This document shows positions 33,501 through 48,710 of a DNA stretch of 64,000 bases, one piece after another. The translations under genes were made by a program, and so were the position numbers. Position 1 is the stretch's first letter. The number at the start of each line of letters is the position of its first letter. The notes under the pieces are model-generated. The model saw only the letters and a program-made list of their open reading frames with translations, had not been told where the DNA came from and did not search any database. This DNA comes from Colletes latitarsis (lineage: Eukaryota; Arthropoda; Insecta; Hymenoptera; Colletidae). The stretch lies in NCBI RefSeq assembly GCF_051014445.1, contig NW_027488368.1, forward strand, positions 8,432,001-8,496,000, read 5' to 3'.

Positions 33501-35100
33501 TGGGATTTTTCTGGTTTGGATCTCGTAGTAATGTGTTACCACACCGAAACAGTCAATTATACCTGGTTGCGATAAATATTTTAGGGGATAACGCCGGTTA
33601 CGTCTCGGTTAGGTCTGGGATTTTCCCTCATCTGGCTCGTACTTTCGCATTTTTCGGATTCTTGTTGGCCCGATCCTGGGCTTTTTCTGGTTTGGATCAC
33701 GTAGTAATGTGGTACCACACTGAAACAGTCATTAAAAGTATGTTCCGATGCGTATTTTAGAGGATAACGCTGGTTATGTCAGGGATAGTTCTGGTATTTG
33801 CAATCATCTCGATCATATATTCGCATTTTTCTCATCCTTGTTGGCCAGATCCTGGCCTTTTTCTGGCCTGGACCACGTAGTAATGTGGTACCACACCGAA
33901 ACAGTCAATTAAACCTGGTTGCGAATAATATTTTAGAGGATAACGCTGGTTATGCCTGGGATAGTTCTGGTATTTGCAATCATCTGGCTCATACTTTCGC
34001 GTTTTTCTCATAGTTGTTGGCCAGATCCTGGGTTTTTTCTGGTTTGGATCATCGTAGCAATGCGGTACCACAGCGAAACAGTCAATTATACCTGGTTGCG
34101 ATTAATATTTTAGGGGATAACGCTGTTTATGTCAGGCATAGTTCTGGTATTTGCAATCATCTGGCTCAAAATTTCGCATTTTTCGGATACTTGTTGGGCA
34201 GATCCTGGCCTGTTTCTGGTTTGGATCACGTAGTAATGCGGTACCACACCGAAACAGTCAATTAAACCTGGTTGCGATTAATATTTTAGAGGATAACGCC
34301 GGTTATGTCTCGGCTAGGTCTGGGATTTGCCCTCATCTGGATCGTACTTTCGCATTTTTCGCATACTTGTTGGCCAGATCCTGGGTTTTTTCTGGTTTGG
34401 ATCCCGCAGTAATGTGGTTCCACAACGAAACAGTCAATTAAACCTGGTTGCGATTAATATTTTAGAGGATAACGCCGGTTATGTCTCGGTTAGGTCTGGG
34501 ATTTGCCCTCATCTGGATCGTACTTTCGCATTTTTCGCATACTTGTTAGCCAGATCCTGGCCTCTTTCTGGTTTGGATCATCGTAGCAATGCGGTACCAC
34601 ACCGAAACAGTCAATTATACCTGGTTGCGATTAATATTTTAGGGGATAACGCCGGTTTTGTCTGGGTTAGGTCTGGTACTTGCCCCCATCTGGCTCGAAC
34701 TTTCGCATTTTTCTCATACTTGTTGGCCAGATCCTGGGCTTTATCTGGTTTGGATCACGTAGTAATGAGGTTCCACACCGAAACAGTCAATTAAACTGGT
34801 TGCGATTAATATTTTAGAGGATAACGCCGGTTTTGTCTCGGCTAGGTCTGGGATTTGTCCTCATCTGACTCGTACTTTCACGTTTTTCGCATACATGTTG
34901 GCCAGATCCTGGCCTTTTTCTGGTTTGGATCACGTAGTAATGCAGTACCACACTGAAACAGTCAATTAAACCTGGTTGCGATTAATATTTTAGGGGATAA
35001 CGCCGGTTATGTCTGTGTTAAGTCTGGTATTTGCCCTCCTCTGGCTCGTACTATCGCATTTTTCGAATACTTGTCGGCCAGATCCTGAGTTTTTTCTGGT
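30570..35100 (+). repeat. Tandem pair with 2285-bp period (13 monomers)
   Basis: Landmarks at 30621, 30985, 31248, 31513, 31866 and 32042 recur at 32906, 33270, 33533, 33798, 34151 and 34327, all offset 2285 bp (13 x 176 minus 3). The interval about 30840-31100 is less alike, suggesting local conversion or an indel exchange within the first copy. Limits are approximate. Confidence 0.85.
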
Positions 35101-38100
35101 TTGGATCCCGTAGTAACGTGGTTCCACACCGAAACAGTCAATTAAACCTGGTTGCGATTAATATTTTAGGGGATAACGCCGGTTACATCTCGGTTAGGTC
35201 TGGGATTTTCCCTCACCTGGTTCGTACTTTCGCATTTTTCGCATCCTTGTTGGCTCGATCCTGGGATGTTTCTGGTTTGGATCACGTAGTAATGTGTTAC
35301 CACACTGAAACAGTCATTAAAAGCATGTTCCCATTCGTATTTTAGAGGATAACGCTGGTTATGTCAGGGTTAGTTCTGGTATTTGCAATCATCTTGCTCA
35401 TACTTTCGCATTTTTCTCATCCTTGTTGGCCAGATCCTGGGTTATTTCTGGTTTGGATCATCGTAGCAATGCGGTACCACACCGAAACAGTCAATTATAC
35501 CTGGTTGCGATTAATATTTTAGGGGATAACGCCGGTTACGTATCGGTTAGGTCTGGGATTTGTCCTCATCTGGCTCGTACTTTAACGTTTTTCGCATACT
35601 TGTTGGCCAGATCCTGGCCTTTTTCGGGTGTGGATCACGTAGTAATGTGGTACCACACTGAAACAGTCAATAGCAGCTGGTTCCGATCAGTACTTTAGAG
35701 GATAACGCTGGTTATGTCTGGGTTAGTTCTGGTATTTGCCCTCATCTGGCGCGTACTTTCGCAATTTTCGCATTCTTGTTGGCCAGATCCTGGCCTTTTT
35801 CTGGCCTGGACCACGTAGTAATGTGGTACCACACCGAAACAGTCAATTAAACCTGGTTGCGAATAATATTTTAGAGGATAACGCTGGTTATGCCTGGGAT
35901 AGTTCTGGTATTTGCAATCATCTGGCTCATACTTTCGCGTTTTTCTCATAGTTGTTGGCCAGATCCTGGGTTTTTTCTGGTTTGGATCCCGTAGTAATGT
36001 GGTTCCACACGGAAACAGTCAATTAAACCCGGTTGCGATTAATATTTTAGAGGATAACGCCGGTTATGTCTGTGTTAAGTCTGGTATTTGCCCTCCTCTG
36101 GCTGGTACTATCGCATTTTTCGCATTCTTGTTGGCCCGATCCTGGGATGTTTCTGGTTTGGATCACGTAGTAATGTGTTACCACACTGAAACAGTCATTA
36201 AAAGCATGTTCCCATTCGTATTTTAGAGGATAACGCTGGTTATGTCAGGGTTAGTTCTGGTATTTGCAATCATCTTGCTCATACTTTCGCATTTTTCTCA
36301 TCCTTGTTGGCCAGATCCTGGCCTTTCTCTGGTTTGGATCACGTAGTAATGCGGTACCACACCGAAACAGTCAATTAAACCTGGTTGCGATTAATATTTT
36401 AGAGGATAACGCTGGTTATGTCTGGGTTAGTTCTAGTATTTGCAATCATCTGGCTCATACTTTAGCATTTTTCGCATACCTGTTGGCCAGATCCTGGGTT
36501 TTCTCTGGTTTGGATCCCGTAGTAATGTGGTTCCACACCGAAACGGTCAAACCTGGTTGCGATTAATATTTTACAGGATAACGCCGGTTATGTCTCGGTT
36601 TGGTCTCGGATTTGCCCTCATCTGGCTCGTACTTTCGCATTTTTCGCATACTTGTTAGCCAGATCCTGGGCTTTATCTGGTTTGGATCACGTAGTAATGC
36701 GTTACCACACCGAAACAGTCAAATAAACCTGGTTGCGATTAATATTTTAGAGGATAACGCCGGTTATGTCTCGGTTAGGTCTGGGATTTGCCCTCATCTG
36801 GCTCGTACTTTCGCATTTTTCGCATACTTGTTGGCCAAATCCTGGGCTTTTTCTGATTTGGATCACGTAGTAATGTGGTACCACACTGAAACAGTTAACT
36901 AAACCTGGTTGCAATTAATATTTTAGAGGATAACGCCGGTTATGTCTCGGTTAGGTCTGGGATTTGCCCTCATCTGGATCGTTCTTTCGCATTTTTCGCA
37001 TACTTGTTGGCCAGATCCTGGGTTCTTTCTGGTTTGGATCCCGTAGTAATGTGGTTCCACAACGAAACAGTCAATTAAACCTGGTTGCGATTAATATTTT
37101 AGCGGATAACGCCGGTTATGTCTGGGATAGGTCTGGGATTTTCCCTCATGTGGCTCGTACTTTCGCGTTTCTCGCATTCTTGTTGGCCCGATCCTGGGAT
37201 TTTTCTGGTTTGGGTCTCGTAGTAATGTGTTACCACACCGAAACAGTCAATTATACCTGGTTGCGATAAATATTTTAGGGGATAACGCCGGTTACGTCTC
37301 GGTTAGGTCTGGGATTTTCCCTCATCTGGCTCGTACTTTCGCATTTTTCGGATTCTTGTTGGCCCGATCCTGGGCTTTTTCTGGTTTGGATCACGTAGTA
37401 ATGTGGTACCACACTGAAACAGTCATTAAAAGTATGTTCCGATGCGTATTTTAGAGGATAACGCTGGTTATGTCAGGGATAGTTCTGGTATTTGCAATCA
37501 TCTCGATCATATATTCGCATTTTTCTCATCCTTGTTGGCCAGATCCTGGCCTTTTTCTGGCCTGGACCACGTAGTAATGTGGTACCACACCGAAACAGTC
37601 AATTAAACCTGGTTGCGAATAATATTTTAGAGGATAACGCTGGTTATACCTGGGATAGTTCTGGTATTTGCAATCATCTGGCTCATACTTTCGCGTTTTT
37701 CTCATAGTTGTTGGCCAGATCCTGGGTTTTTTCTGGTTTGGATCATCGTAGCAATGCGGTACCACAGCGAAACAGTCAATTATACCTGGTTGCGATTAAT
37801 ATTTTAGGGGATAACGCTGTTTATGTCAGGCATAGTTCTGGTATTTGCAATCATCTGGCTCAAAATTTCGCATTTTTCGGATACTTGTTGGGCAGATCCT
37901 GGCCTGTTTCTGGTTTGGATCACGTAGTAATGCGGTACCACACCGAAACAGTCAATTAAACCTGGTTGCGATTAATATTTTAGAGGATAACGCCGGTTAT
38001 GTCTCGGCTAGGTCTGGGATTTGCCCTCATCTGGATCGTACTTTCGCATTTTTCGCATACTTGTTGGCCAGATCCTGGGTTTTTTCTGGTTTGGATCCCG

Positions 38101-38640
38101 CAGTAATGTGGTTCCACAACGAAACAGTCAATTAAACCTGGTTGCGATTAATATTTTAGAGGATAACGCCGGTTATGTCTCGGTTAGGTCTGGGATTTGC
38201 CCTCATCTGGATCGTACTTTCGCATTTTTCGCATACTTGTTAGCCAGATCCTGGCCTCTTTCTGGTTTGGATCATCGTAGCAATGCGGTACCACACCGAA
38301 ACAGTCAATTATACCTGGTTGCGATTAATATTTCAGGGGATAACGCCGGTTTTGTCTGGGTTAGGTCTGGTACTTGCCCTCATCTGGCTCGAACTTTCGC
38401 ATTTTTCTCATACTTGTTGGCCAGATCCTGGGCTTTATCTGGTTTGGATCACGTAGTAATGAGGTTCCACACCGAAACAGTCAATTAAACTGGTTGCGAT
38501 TAATATTTTAGAGGATAACGCCGGTTTTGTCTCGGCTAGGTCTGGGATTTGTCCTCATCTGACTCGTACTTTCACATTTTTCGCATACATGTTGGCCAGA
38601 TCCTGGCCTTTTTCTGGTTTGGATCACGTAGTAATGCAGT
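32850..38640 (+). repeat. Repeat pair with 3694-bp period (21 monomers)
   Basis: Landmarks 32906, 33270, 33533, 33798, 34151 and 34327 recur at 36600, 36964, 37227, 37492, 37845 and 38021, offset 3694 bp. The second member of the 2285-bp pair is therefore itself duplicated, giving nested history. Between the members lie monomers related to 29660-30570 and to 42240-43430. Confidence 0.85.
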
Positions 38641-38799
38641 ACCACACTGAAACAGTCAATTAAACCGGGTTGCGATTAATATTTTGGGGATAACGCCGGT
38701 TACGTCTCGGTTAGGTCTGGGATTTTCCCTCATCTGGCTCGTACTTTCGCATTTTTCGCATACTTGTTGGCCAGATCCTGGGTTTTTTCTGGTTTGGAT

Positions 38800-41700
38800 C
38801 CCGCAGTAATGTGGTTCCACAACGAAACAGTCAATTAAACCTGGTTGCGATGAATATTTTAGAGGATAACGACGGTTATGTCTCGGTTTGGTCTGGGATT
38901 TGCCCTCATCTGGTTCGTACTTTCGCATTTTGCGCATACTTGTTGGCCAGATCCTGGGTTTTTTCTGGTTTGGATCCCGCAGTAATGTGGTTCCACAACG
39001 AAACAGTCAATTAAACCTGGTTGCGATTAATATTTTAGAAGATAACGCCGGTTATGTCTCGGTTAGGTCTGGTATTTGCCCTCATCTGGCTGGGACTTTC
39101 ACATTTTTCGCATACTTGTTGGACAGACCCTGGCCCTTTTCTGGTTTGGATCACGTAGTAGTGTGGTACCACACTGAAACAGTCAATAGAAGCTGGTTCC
39201 GATATGTATTTTAGAGGATAACGCTGGTTATGTCTGGGTTAGTTCTGGTATTTGCTATCATCTGGCACATACTTCCGCGTTTTTCGCATACTTGTTGGCC
39301 AGATCCTGGGCTTTTTCTGGTTTGGATCACGTAGTAATGCGGTACCACACCGAAACAGTCAATTAAACTGGTTGCGATCAATATTTTAGAGGATAACGCC
39401 GGTGATGTTTCGGCTAGAACTGGGATTTGTCCTCATCTGACTCGTACTTTCACGTTTTTCGCATTTTTGTTGGCCAGATCCTGGGTTTTTTCTGGTTTGG
39501 ATCCCGTAGTAATGTGGTTCCACAACGAAACAGTCAAATAAACCTGGTTGAGATTAATATTTTAGAGGATAACGCCGGTTATGTCTCGGGTATGACTGGG
39601 ATTTGTCCTCATCTGGCTCGTACTTTCACGTTTTTCGCATACTTGTTGGCCAGATCCTGGCCTTTTTCTGGTTTGGATCACGTAGTAATGCGGTACCACA
39701 CCGAAACAGTCAATTAAACCTGGTTGCGATTAATATTTTAGAGGATAACGCCGGTAATGTCTCGGTTAGGTCTGGTATTTGCCCTCATCTGGCGCGTACT
39801 TTCGCATTTTTCGCATTCTTGTTGGCCAGATCCTGGCCTTTTTCTGGCTTGGACCACGTAGTAATGTGGTACCACACCGAAACAGTCAATTAAACCTGGT
39901 TGCGAATAATATTTTAGAGGATAACGCTGGTTATGCCTAGGATAGTTCTGGTATTTGCAATTATCTGGCTCATACTTTCGCATTTTTCGCATTCTTGTTG
40001 GCCAGATCCTGGGTTTTTTCTGGTTTGGATCCCGTAGTAGTGTGGTTCCACAACGAAACAGTCAATTAAACCTGGTTGAGATTAATATTTTAGAGGATAA
40101 CGCCGGTTATGTCTCGGGTAGGTCTGGGATTTGTCCACATCTGGCTCGTACTTTCACGTTTTTCGCATACTTGTTGGCCAGATCCTGGCCTTTTTCTGGT
40201 TTGGATCACGTAGTAATGTGGTACCGCACCGAAACAGTCAATTAAACTGGTTGCGATTAATATTTTAGAGGACAACGCCGGTTATGTCTCGGTTTGGTCT
40301 GGGATTTGCCCTCATCTGGTTCGTACTTTCGCATTTTGCGCATACTTGTTGGCCAGATCCTGGCCTTTTCCTGGTCTGGATCACGTAGTAATGCAGTACC
40401 ACACTGAAACAGTCAATTAAACCTGGTTGCGATTAATATTTTAGGGGATAACGCCGGTTACGTCTCGGTTAGGTCTGGGATTTTCCCTCATCTGGCTCAT
40501 ACTTTCGCATTTTTCGCATACTTGTTGGCCAGATCCTGGGCTTTTTCTGGTTTGGATCACGTAGTAATGTGGTTACACACCGAAACAGTCAATTAAACCT
40601 GGTTGCGATTAATATTTTAGAGGATAACGCCGGTTATGTCTCGGTTAGGTCTGGGATTTGCCCCCATCTGGCTCGTACTTTCGCATTTTTCGCATACTTG
40701 TTGGCCAGATCCTGGGATTTTTCTGGTTTGGATCTCGTAGTAATGTGTTACCACACTGAAACAGTCATTAAAAGCATGTTCCGATAAGTATTTTAGAGGA
40801 TAACGCTGGTTATGTCTGGGTTAGTTCTGGTATTTGCTATCATCTGGCACATACTTCCGCGTTTTTCGCATACTTGTTGGCCAGATCCTGGCCTTTTTCT
40901 GGTTTGGATCACGTAGTAATGTGGTACCACACTGAAACAGTCATTAAAAACATGTTCTGATTCGTATTTTAGAGGATAACGCTGTTTATGTCGGGCATAG
41001 TTCTGGTATTTGCAATCTTCTGGCTCATAATTTCGCATTTTTCGCATACTTGTTGGCCAGATCCTGGCCTTTTTCTGGTTTGGATCACGTAGTAATGTGG
41101 TTCCACAACGAAACAGTCAATTAAACCTGGTTGCGATCAATATTTTAGAGGATAACGCCGGTTATGTCTCGGTTAGGTCTGGGATTTGCCCCCATCTGGC
41201 TCGTACTTTCGCATTTTTCGCATACTTGTTGGCCAGATCATGGCCTTTTTCTGGTTTGGATCACGTAGTAATGTGGTACCGCACCGAAACAGTCAATTAA
41301 ACTGGTTGCGATTAATATTTTAGAGGATAACGCCGGTTATGTCTCGGTTTGGTCTGGGATTTGCCCTCATCTGGTTCGTACTTTCGCATTTTGCGCATAC
41401 TTGTTGGCCAGATCCTGGCCTTTTCCTGGTCTGGATCACGTAGTAATGCAGTACCACACTGAAACAGTCAATTAAACCTGGTTGCGATTAATATTTTAGG
41501 GGATAACGCCGGTTACGTCTCGGTTAGGTCTGGGATTTTCCCTCATCTGGCTCATACTTTCGCATTTTTCGCATACTTGTTGGCCAGATCCTGGGCTTTT
41601 TCTGGTTTGGATCACGTAGTAATGTGGTTACACACCGAAACAGTCAATTAAACCTGGTTGCGATTAATATTTTAGAGGATAACGCCGGTTATGTCTCGGT

Positions 41701-44700
41701 TAGGTCTGGGATTTGCCCCCATCTGGCTCGTACTTTCGCATTTTTCGCATACTTGTTGGCCAGATCCTGGGATTTTTCTGGTTTGGATCTCGTAGTAATG
41801 TGTTACCACACTGAAACAGTCATTAAAAGCATGTTCCGATAAGTATTTTAGAGGATAACGCTGGTTATGTCTGGGTTAGTTCTGGTATTTGCTATCATCT
41901 GGCACATACTTCCGCGTTTTTCGCATACTTGTTGGCCAGATCCTGTGCTTTTTCTGTTTTGGATCCCGTAGTAATGAGGTTCCACACCGAAACAGTCAAT
42001 TAAACCTGGTTGCGATTAATATTTTAGAGGATAACGCCGGTTATGTCTCGGTTAGGTCTGGGATTTGCCCCCATCTGGCTCGTACTTTCGCATTTTTCGC
42101 ATACTTGTTGGCCAGATCATGGCCTTTTTCTGGTTTGGATCACGTAGTAATGTGGTTCCACACGGAAACAGTCAATTAAACCCGGTTGCGATTAATATTT
42201 TAGAGGATAACGCCGGTTATGTCTGTGTTAAGTCTGGTATTTGCCCTCCTCTGGCTCGTACTATCGCATTTTTCGAATACTTGTCGGCCAGATCCTGGGT
42301 TTTTTCTGGTTTGGATCCCGTAGTAATGTGGTTCCACACGGAAACAGTCAATTAAACCCGGTTGCGATTAATATTTTAGAGGATAACGCCGGTTATGTCT
42401 GTGTTAAGTCTGGTATTTGCCCTCCTCTGGCTGGTACTATCGCATTTTTCGCATTCTTGTTGGCCCGATCCTGGGATGTTTCTGGTTTGGATCACGTAGT
42501 AATGTGTTACCACACTGAAGCAGTCATTAAAAGCATGTTCCCATTCGTATTTTAGAGGATAACGCTGGTTATGTCAGGGTTAGTTCTGGTATTTGCAATC
42601 ATCTTGCTCATACTTTCGCATTTTTCTCATCCTTGTTGGCCAGATCCTGGCCTTTCTCTGGTTTGGATCACGTAGTAATGCGGTACCACACCGAAACAGT
42701 CAAATAAACCTGGTTGCGATTAATATTTTAGAGGATAACGCCGGTTATGTCTCGGTTAGGTCTGGGATTTGCCCTCATCTGGCTCGTACTTTCGCATTTT
42801 TCTCATAGTTGTTGGCCAGATCCTGGGTTTTTTCTGGTTTGGATCCCGTAGTAATGTGGTTCCACACGGAAACAGTGAATTAAACTCGGTTGCGATTAAT
42901 ATTTTAGAGGATAACGCCGGTTATGTCTGTGTTAAGTCTGGTATTTGCCCTCCTCTGGCTCGTACTATCGCATTTTTCGAATACTTGTCGGCCAGATCCT
43001 GAGTTTTTTCTGGTTTGGATCCCGTAGTAACGTGGTTCCACACCGAAACAGTCAATTAAACCTGGTTGCGATTAATATTTTAGGGGATAACGCCGGTTAC
43101 ATCTCGGTTAGGTCTGGGATTTTCCCTCACCTGGTTCGTACTTTCGCATTTTTCGCATCCTTGTTGGCCCGATCCTGGGATGTTTCTGGTTTGGATCACG
43201 TAGTAATGTGTTACCACACTGAAACAGTCATTAAAAGCATGTTCCCATTCGTATTTTAGAGGATAACGCTGGTTATGTCAGGGTTAGTTCTGGTGTTTGC
43301 AATCATCTTGCTCATACTTTCACATTTTTCTCATCCTTGTTGGCCAGATCCTGGGTTATTTCTGGTTTGGATCATCGTAGCAATGCGGTACCACACCGAA
43401 ACAGTCAATTATACCTGGTTGCGATTAATATTTTAGAGGATAACGCCGGTTATGTCTCGGTTTGGTCTGGGATTTGCCCTCATCTGGTTCGTACTTTCGC
43501 ATTTTGCGCATACTTGTTGGCCAGATCCTGGCCTTTTCCTGGTCTGGATCACGTAGTAATGCAGTACCACACTGAAACAGTCAATTAAACCTGGTTGCGA
43601 TTAATATTTTAGGGGATAACGCCGGTTACGTCTCGGTTAGGTCTGGGATTTTCCCTCATCTGGCTCATACTTTCGCATTTTTCGCATACTTGTTGGCCAG
43701 ATCCTGGGCTTTTTCTGGTTTGGATCACGTAGTAATGTTGTTACACACCGAAACAGTCAATTAAACCTGGTTGCGATTAATATTTTAGAGGATAACGCCG
43801 GTTATGTCTCGGTTAGGTCTGGGATTTGCCCCCATCTGGCTCGTACTTTCGCATTTTTCGCATACTTGTTGGCCAGATCCTGGGATTTTTCTGGTTTCGA
43901 TCTCGTAGTAATGTGTTACCACACTGAAACAGTCATTAAAAGCATGTTCCGATAAGTATTTTAGAGGATAACGCTGGTTATGTCTGGGTTAGTTCTGGTA
44001 TTTGCTATCATCTGGCACATACTTCCGCGTTTTTCGCATACTTGTTGGCCAGATCCTGTGCTTTTTCTGGTTTGGATCACGTAGTAATGTGGTTCCACAA
44101 CGAAACAGTCAATTAAACCTGGTTGCGATTAATATTTTAGAGGATAACGACGGTTATGTCTCGGTTTGGTCTGGGATTTGCCCTCATCTGGTTCGTACTT
44201 TCGCATTTTGCGCATACTTGTTGGCCAGATCCTGGGTTTTTTCTGGTTTGGATCCCGCAGTAATGTGGTTCCACAACGAAACAGTCAATTAAACCTGGTT
44301 GCGATTAATATTTTAGAAGATAACGCCGGTTATGTCTCGGTTAGGTCTGGTATTTGCCCTCATCTGGCTGGGACTTTCACATTTTTCGCATACTTGTTGG
44401 ACAGACCCTGGCCCTTTTCTGGTTTGGATCACGTAGTAGTGTGGTACCACACTGAAACAGTCAATAGAAGCTGGTTCCGATATGTATTTTAGAGGATAAC
44501 GCTGGTTATGTCTGGGTTAGTTCTGGTATTTGCTATCATCTGGCACATACTTCCGCGTTTTTCGCATACTTGTTGGCCAGATCCTGGGCTTTTTCTGGTT
44601 TGGATCACGTAGTAATGCGGTACCACACCGAAACAGTCAATTAAACTGGTTGCGATCAATATTTTAGAGGATAACGCCGGTGATGTTTCGGCTAGGTCTG

Positions 44701-47700
44701 GGATTTGTCCTCATCTGACTCGTACTTTCACGTTTTTCGCATTTTTGTTGGCCAGATCCTGGGTTTTTTCTGGTTTGGATCCCGTAGTAATGTGGTTCCA
44801 CAACGAAACAGTCAAATAAACCTGGTTGAGATTAATATTTTAGAGGATAACGCCGGTTATGTCTCGGGTATGACTGGGATTTGTCCTCATCTGGCTCGTA
44901 CTTTCACGTTTTTCGCATACTTGTTGGCCAGATCCTGGCCTTTTTCTGGTTTGGATCACGTAGTAATGCGGTACCACACCGAAACAGTCAATTAAACCTG
45001 GTTGCGATTAATATTTTAGAGGATAACGCCGGTAATGTCTCGGTTAGGTCTGGTATTTGCCCTCATCTGGCGCGTACTTTCGCATTTTTCGCATTCTTGT
45101 TGGCCAGATCCTGGCCTTTTTCTGGCTTGGACCACGTAGTAATGTGGTACCACACCGAAACAGTCAATTAAACGTGGTTGCGAATAATATTTTAGAGGAT
45201 AACGCTGGTTATGCCTGGGATAGTTCTGGTATTTGCAATTATCTGGCTCATACTTTCGCATTTTTCGCATTCTTGTTGGCCAGATCCTGGGTTTTTTCTG
45301 GTTTGGATCCCGTAGTAGTGTGGTTCCACAACGAAACAGTCAATTAAACCTGGTTGAGATTAATATTTTAGAGGATAACGCCGGTTATGTCTCGGGTAGG
45401 TCTGGGATTTGTCCACATCTGGCTCGTACTTTCACGTTTTTCGCATACTTGTTGGCCAGATCCTGGCCTTTTTCTGGTTTGGATCACGTAGTAATGTGGT
45501 ACCGCACCGAAACAGTCAATTAAACTGGTTGCGATTAATATTTTAGAGGATAACGCCGGTTATGTCTCGGTTTGGTCTGGGATTTGCCCTCATCTGGTTC
45601 GTACTTTCGCATTTTGCGCATACTTGTTGGCCAGATCCTGGCCTTTTCCTGGTCTGGATCACGTAGTAATGCAGTACCACACTGAAACAGTCAATTAAAC
45701 CTGGTTGCGATTAATATTTTAGGGGATAACGCCGGTTACGTCTCGGTTAGGTCTGGGATTTTCCCTCATCTGGCTCATACTTTCGCATTTTTCGCATACT
45801 TGTTGGCCAGATCCTGGGCTTTTTCTGGTTTGGATCACGTAGTAATGTGGTTACACACCGAAACAGTCAATTAAACCTGGTTGCGATTAATATTTTAGAG
45901 GATAACGCCGGTTATGTCTCGGTTAGGTCTGGGATTTGCCCCCATCTGGCTCGTACTTTCGCATTTTTCGCATACTTGTTGGCCAGATCCTGGGATTTTT
46001 CTGGTTTGGATCTCGTAGTAATGTGTTACCACACTGAAACAGTCATTAAAAGCATGTTCCGATAAGTATTTTAGAGGATAACGCTGGTTATGTCTGGGTT
46101 AGTTCTGGTATTTGCTATCATCTGGCACATACTTCCGCGTTTTTCGCATACTTGTTGGCCAGATCCTGGCCTTTTTCTGGTTTTGATCACGTAGTAATGT
46201 GGTACCACACTGAAACAGTCATTAAAAACATGTTCTGATTCGTATTTTAGAGGATAACGCTGTTTATGTCGGCCATAGTTCTGGTATTTGCAATCTTCTG
46301 GCTCATAATTTCGCATTTTTCGCATACTTGTTGGCCAGATCCTGGCCTTTTTCTGGTTTGGATCACGTAGTAATGTGGTTCCACAACGAAACAGTCAATT
46401 AAACCTGGTTGCGATCAATATTTTAGAGGATAACGCCGGTTATGTCTCGGTTAGGTCTGGGATTTGCCCCCATCTGGCTCGTACTTTCGCATTTTTCGCA
46501 TACTTGTTGGCCAGATCATGGCCTTTTTCTGGTTTGGATCACGTAGTAATGTGGTACCGCACCGAAACAGTCAATTAAACTGGTTGCGATTAATATTTTA
46601 GAGGATAACGCCGGTTATGTCTCGGTTTGGTCTGGGATTTGCCCTCATCTGGTTCGTACTTTCGCATTTTGCGCATACTTGTTGGCCAGATCCTGGCCTT
46701 TTCCTGGTCTGGATCACGTAGTAATGCAGTACCACACTGAAACAGTCAATTAAACCTGGTTGCGATTAATATTTTAGGGGATAACGCCGGTTACGTCTCG
46801 GTTAGGTCTGGGATTTTCCCTCATCTGGCTCATACTTTCGCATTTTTCGCATACTTGTTGGCCAGATCCTGGGCTTTTTCTGGTTTGGATCACGTAGTAA
46901 TGTGGTTACACACCGAAACAGTCAATTAAACCTGGTTGCGATTAATATTTTAGAGGATAACGCCGGTTATGTCTCGGTTAGGTCTGGGATTTGCCCCCAT
47001 CTGGCTCGTACTTTCGCATTTTTCGCATACTTGTTGGCCAGATCCTGGGATTTTTCTGGTTTGGATCTCGTAGTAATGTGTTACCACACTGAAACAGTCA
47101 TTAAAAGCATGTTCCGATAAGTATTTTAGAGGATAACGCTGGTTATGTCTGGGTTAGTTCTGGTATTTGCTTTCATCTGGCACATACTTCCGCGTTTTTC
47201 GCATACTTGTTGGCCAGATCCTGTGCTTTTTCTGTTTTGGATCCCGTAGTAATGAGGTTCCACACCGAAACAGTCAATTAAACCTGGTTGCGATTAATAT
47301 TTTAGAGGATAACGCCGGTTATGTCTCGGTTAGGTCTGGGATTTGCCCCCATCTGGCTCGTACTTTCGCATTTTTCGCATACTTGTTGGCCAGATCATGG
47401 CCTTTTTCTGGTTTGGATCACGTAGTAATGTGGTTCCACACGGAAACAGTCAATTAAACCCGGTTGCGATTAATATTTTAGAGGATAACGCCGGTTATGT
47501 CTGTGTTAAGTCTGGTATTTGCCCTCCTCTGGCTCGTACTATCGCATTTTTCGAATACTTGTCGGCCAGATCCTGGGTTTTTTCTGGTTTGGATCCCGTA
47601 GTAATGTGGTTCCACACGGAAACAGTCAATTAAACCCGGTTGCGATTAATATTTTAGAGGATAACGCCGGTTATGTCTGTGTTAAGTCTGGTATTTGCCC

Positions 47701-48710
47701 TCCTCTGGCTGGTACTATCGCATTTTTCGCATTCTTGTTGGCCCGATCCTGGGATGTTTCTGGTTTGGATCACGTAGTAATGTGTTACCACACTGAAACA
47801 GTCATTAAAAGCATGTTCCCATTCGTATTTTAGAGGATAACGCTGGTTATGTCAGGGTTAGTTCTGGTATTTGCAATCATCTTGCTCATACTTTCGCATT
47901 TTTCTCATCCTTGTTGGCCAGATCCTGGCCTTTCTCTGGTTTGGATCACGTAGTAATGCGGTACCACACCGAAACAGTCAAATAAACCTGGTTGCGATTA
48001 ATATTTTAGAGGATAACGCCGGTTATGTCTCGGTTAGGTCTGGGATTTGCCCTCATCTGGCTCGTACTTTCGCATTTTTCTCATAGTTGTTGGCCAGATC
48101 CTGGGTTTTTTCTGGTTTGGATCCCGTAGTAATGTGGTTCCACACGGAAACAGTGAATTAAACTCGGTTGCGATTAATATTTTAGAGGATAACGCCGGTT
48201 ATGTCTGTGTTAAGTCTGGTATTTGCCCTCCTCTGGCTCGTACTATCGCATTTTTCGAATACTTGTCGGCCAGATCCTGAGTTTTTTCTGGTTTGGATCC
48301 CGTAGTAACGTGGTTCCACACCGAAACAGTCAATTAAACCTGGTTGCGATTAATATTTTAGGGGATAACGCCGGTTACATCTCGGTTAGGTCTGGGATTT
48401 TCCCTCACCTGGTTCGTACTTTCGCATTTTTCGCATCCTTGTTGGCCCGATCCTGGGATGTTTCTGGTTTGGATCACGTAGTAATGTGTTACCACACTGA
48501 AACAGTCATTAAAAGCATGTTCCCATTCGTATTTTAGAGGATAACGCTGGTTATGTCAGGGTTAGTTCTGGTGTTTGCAATCATCTTGCTCATACTTTCG
48601 CATTTTTCTCATCCTTGTTGGCCAGATCCTGGGTTATTTCTGGTTTGGATCATCGTAGCAATGCGGTACCACACCGAAACAGTCAATTATACCTGGTTGC
48701 GATTAATATT
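38800..48710 (+). repeat. Tandem pair with 5278-bp period (30 monomers)
   Basis: About 4.6 kb from 38.8 to 43.4 kb recurs from 44.08 to 48.7 kb. More than a dozen landmarks keep a constant offset of 5278 bp (30 x 176 minus 2), for example 39427/44705, 40569/45847, 41889/47167 and 42945/48223. Differences are rare single bases. The copies part at about 43430/48708. This is one of the largest recent duplications in the window. Confidence 0.9.
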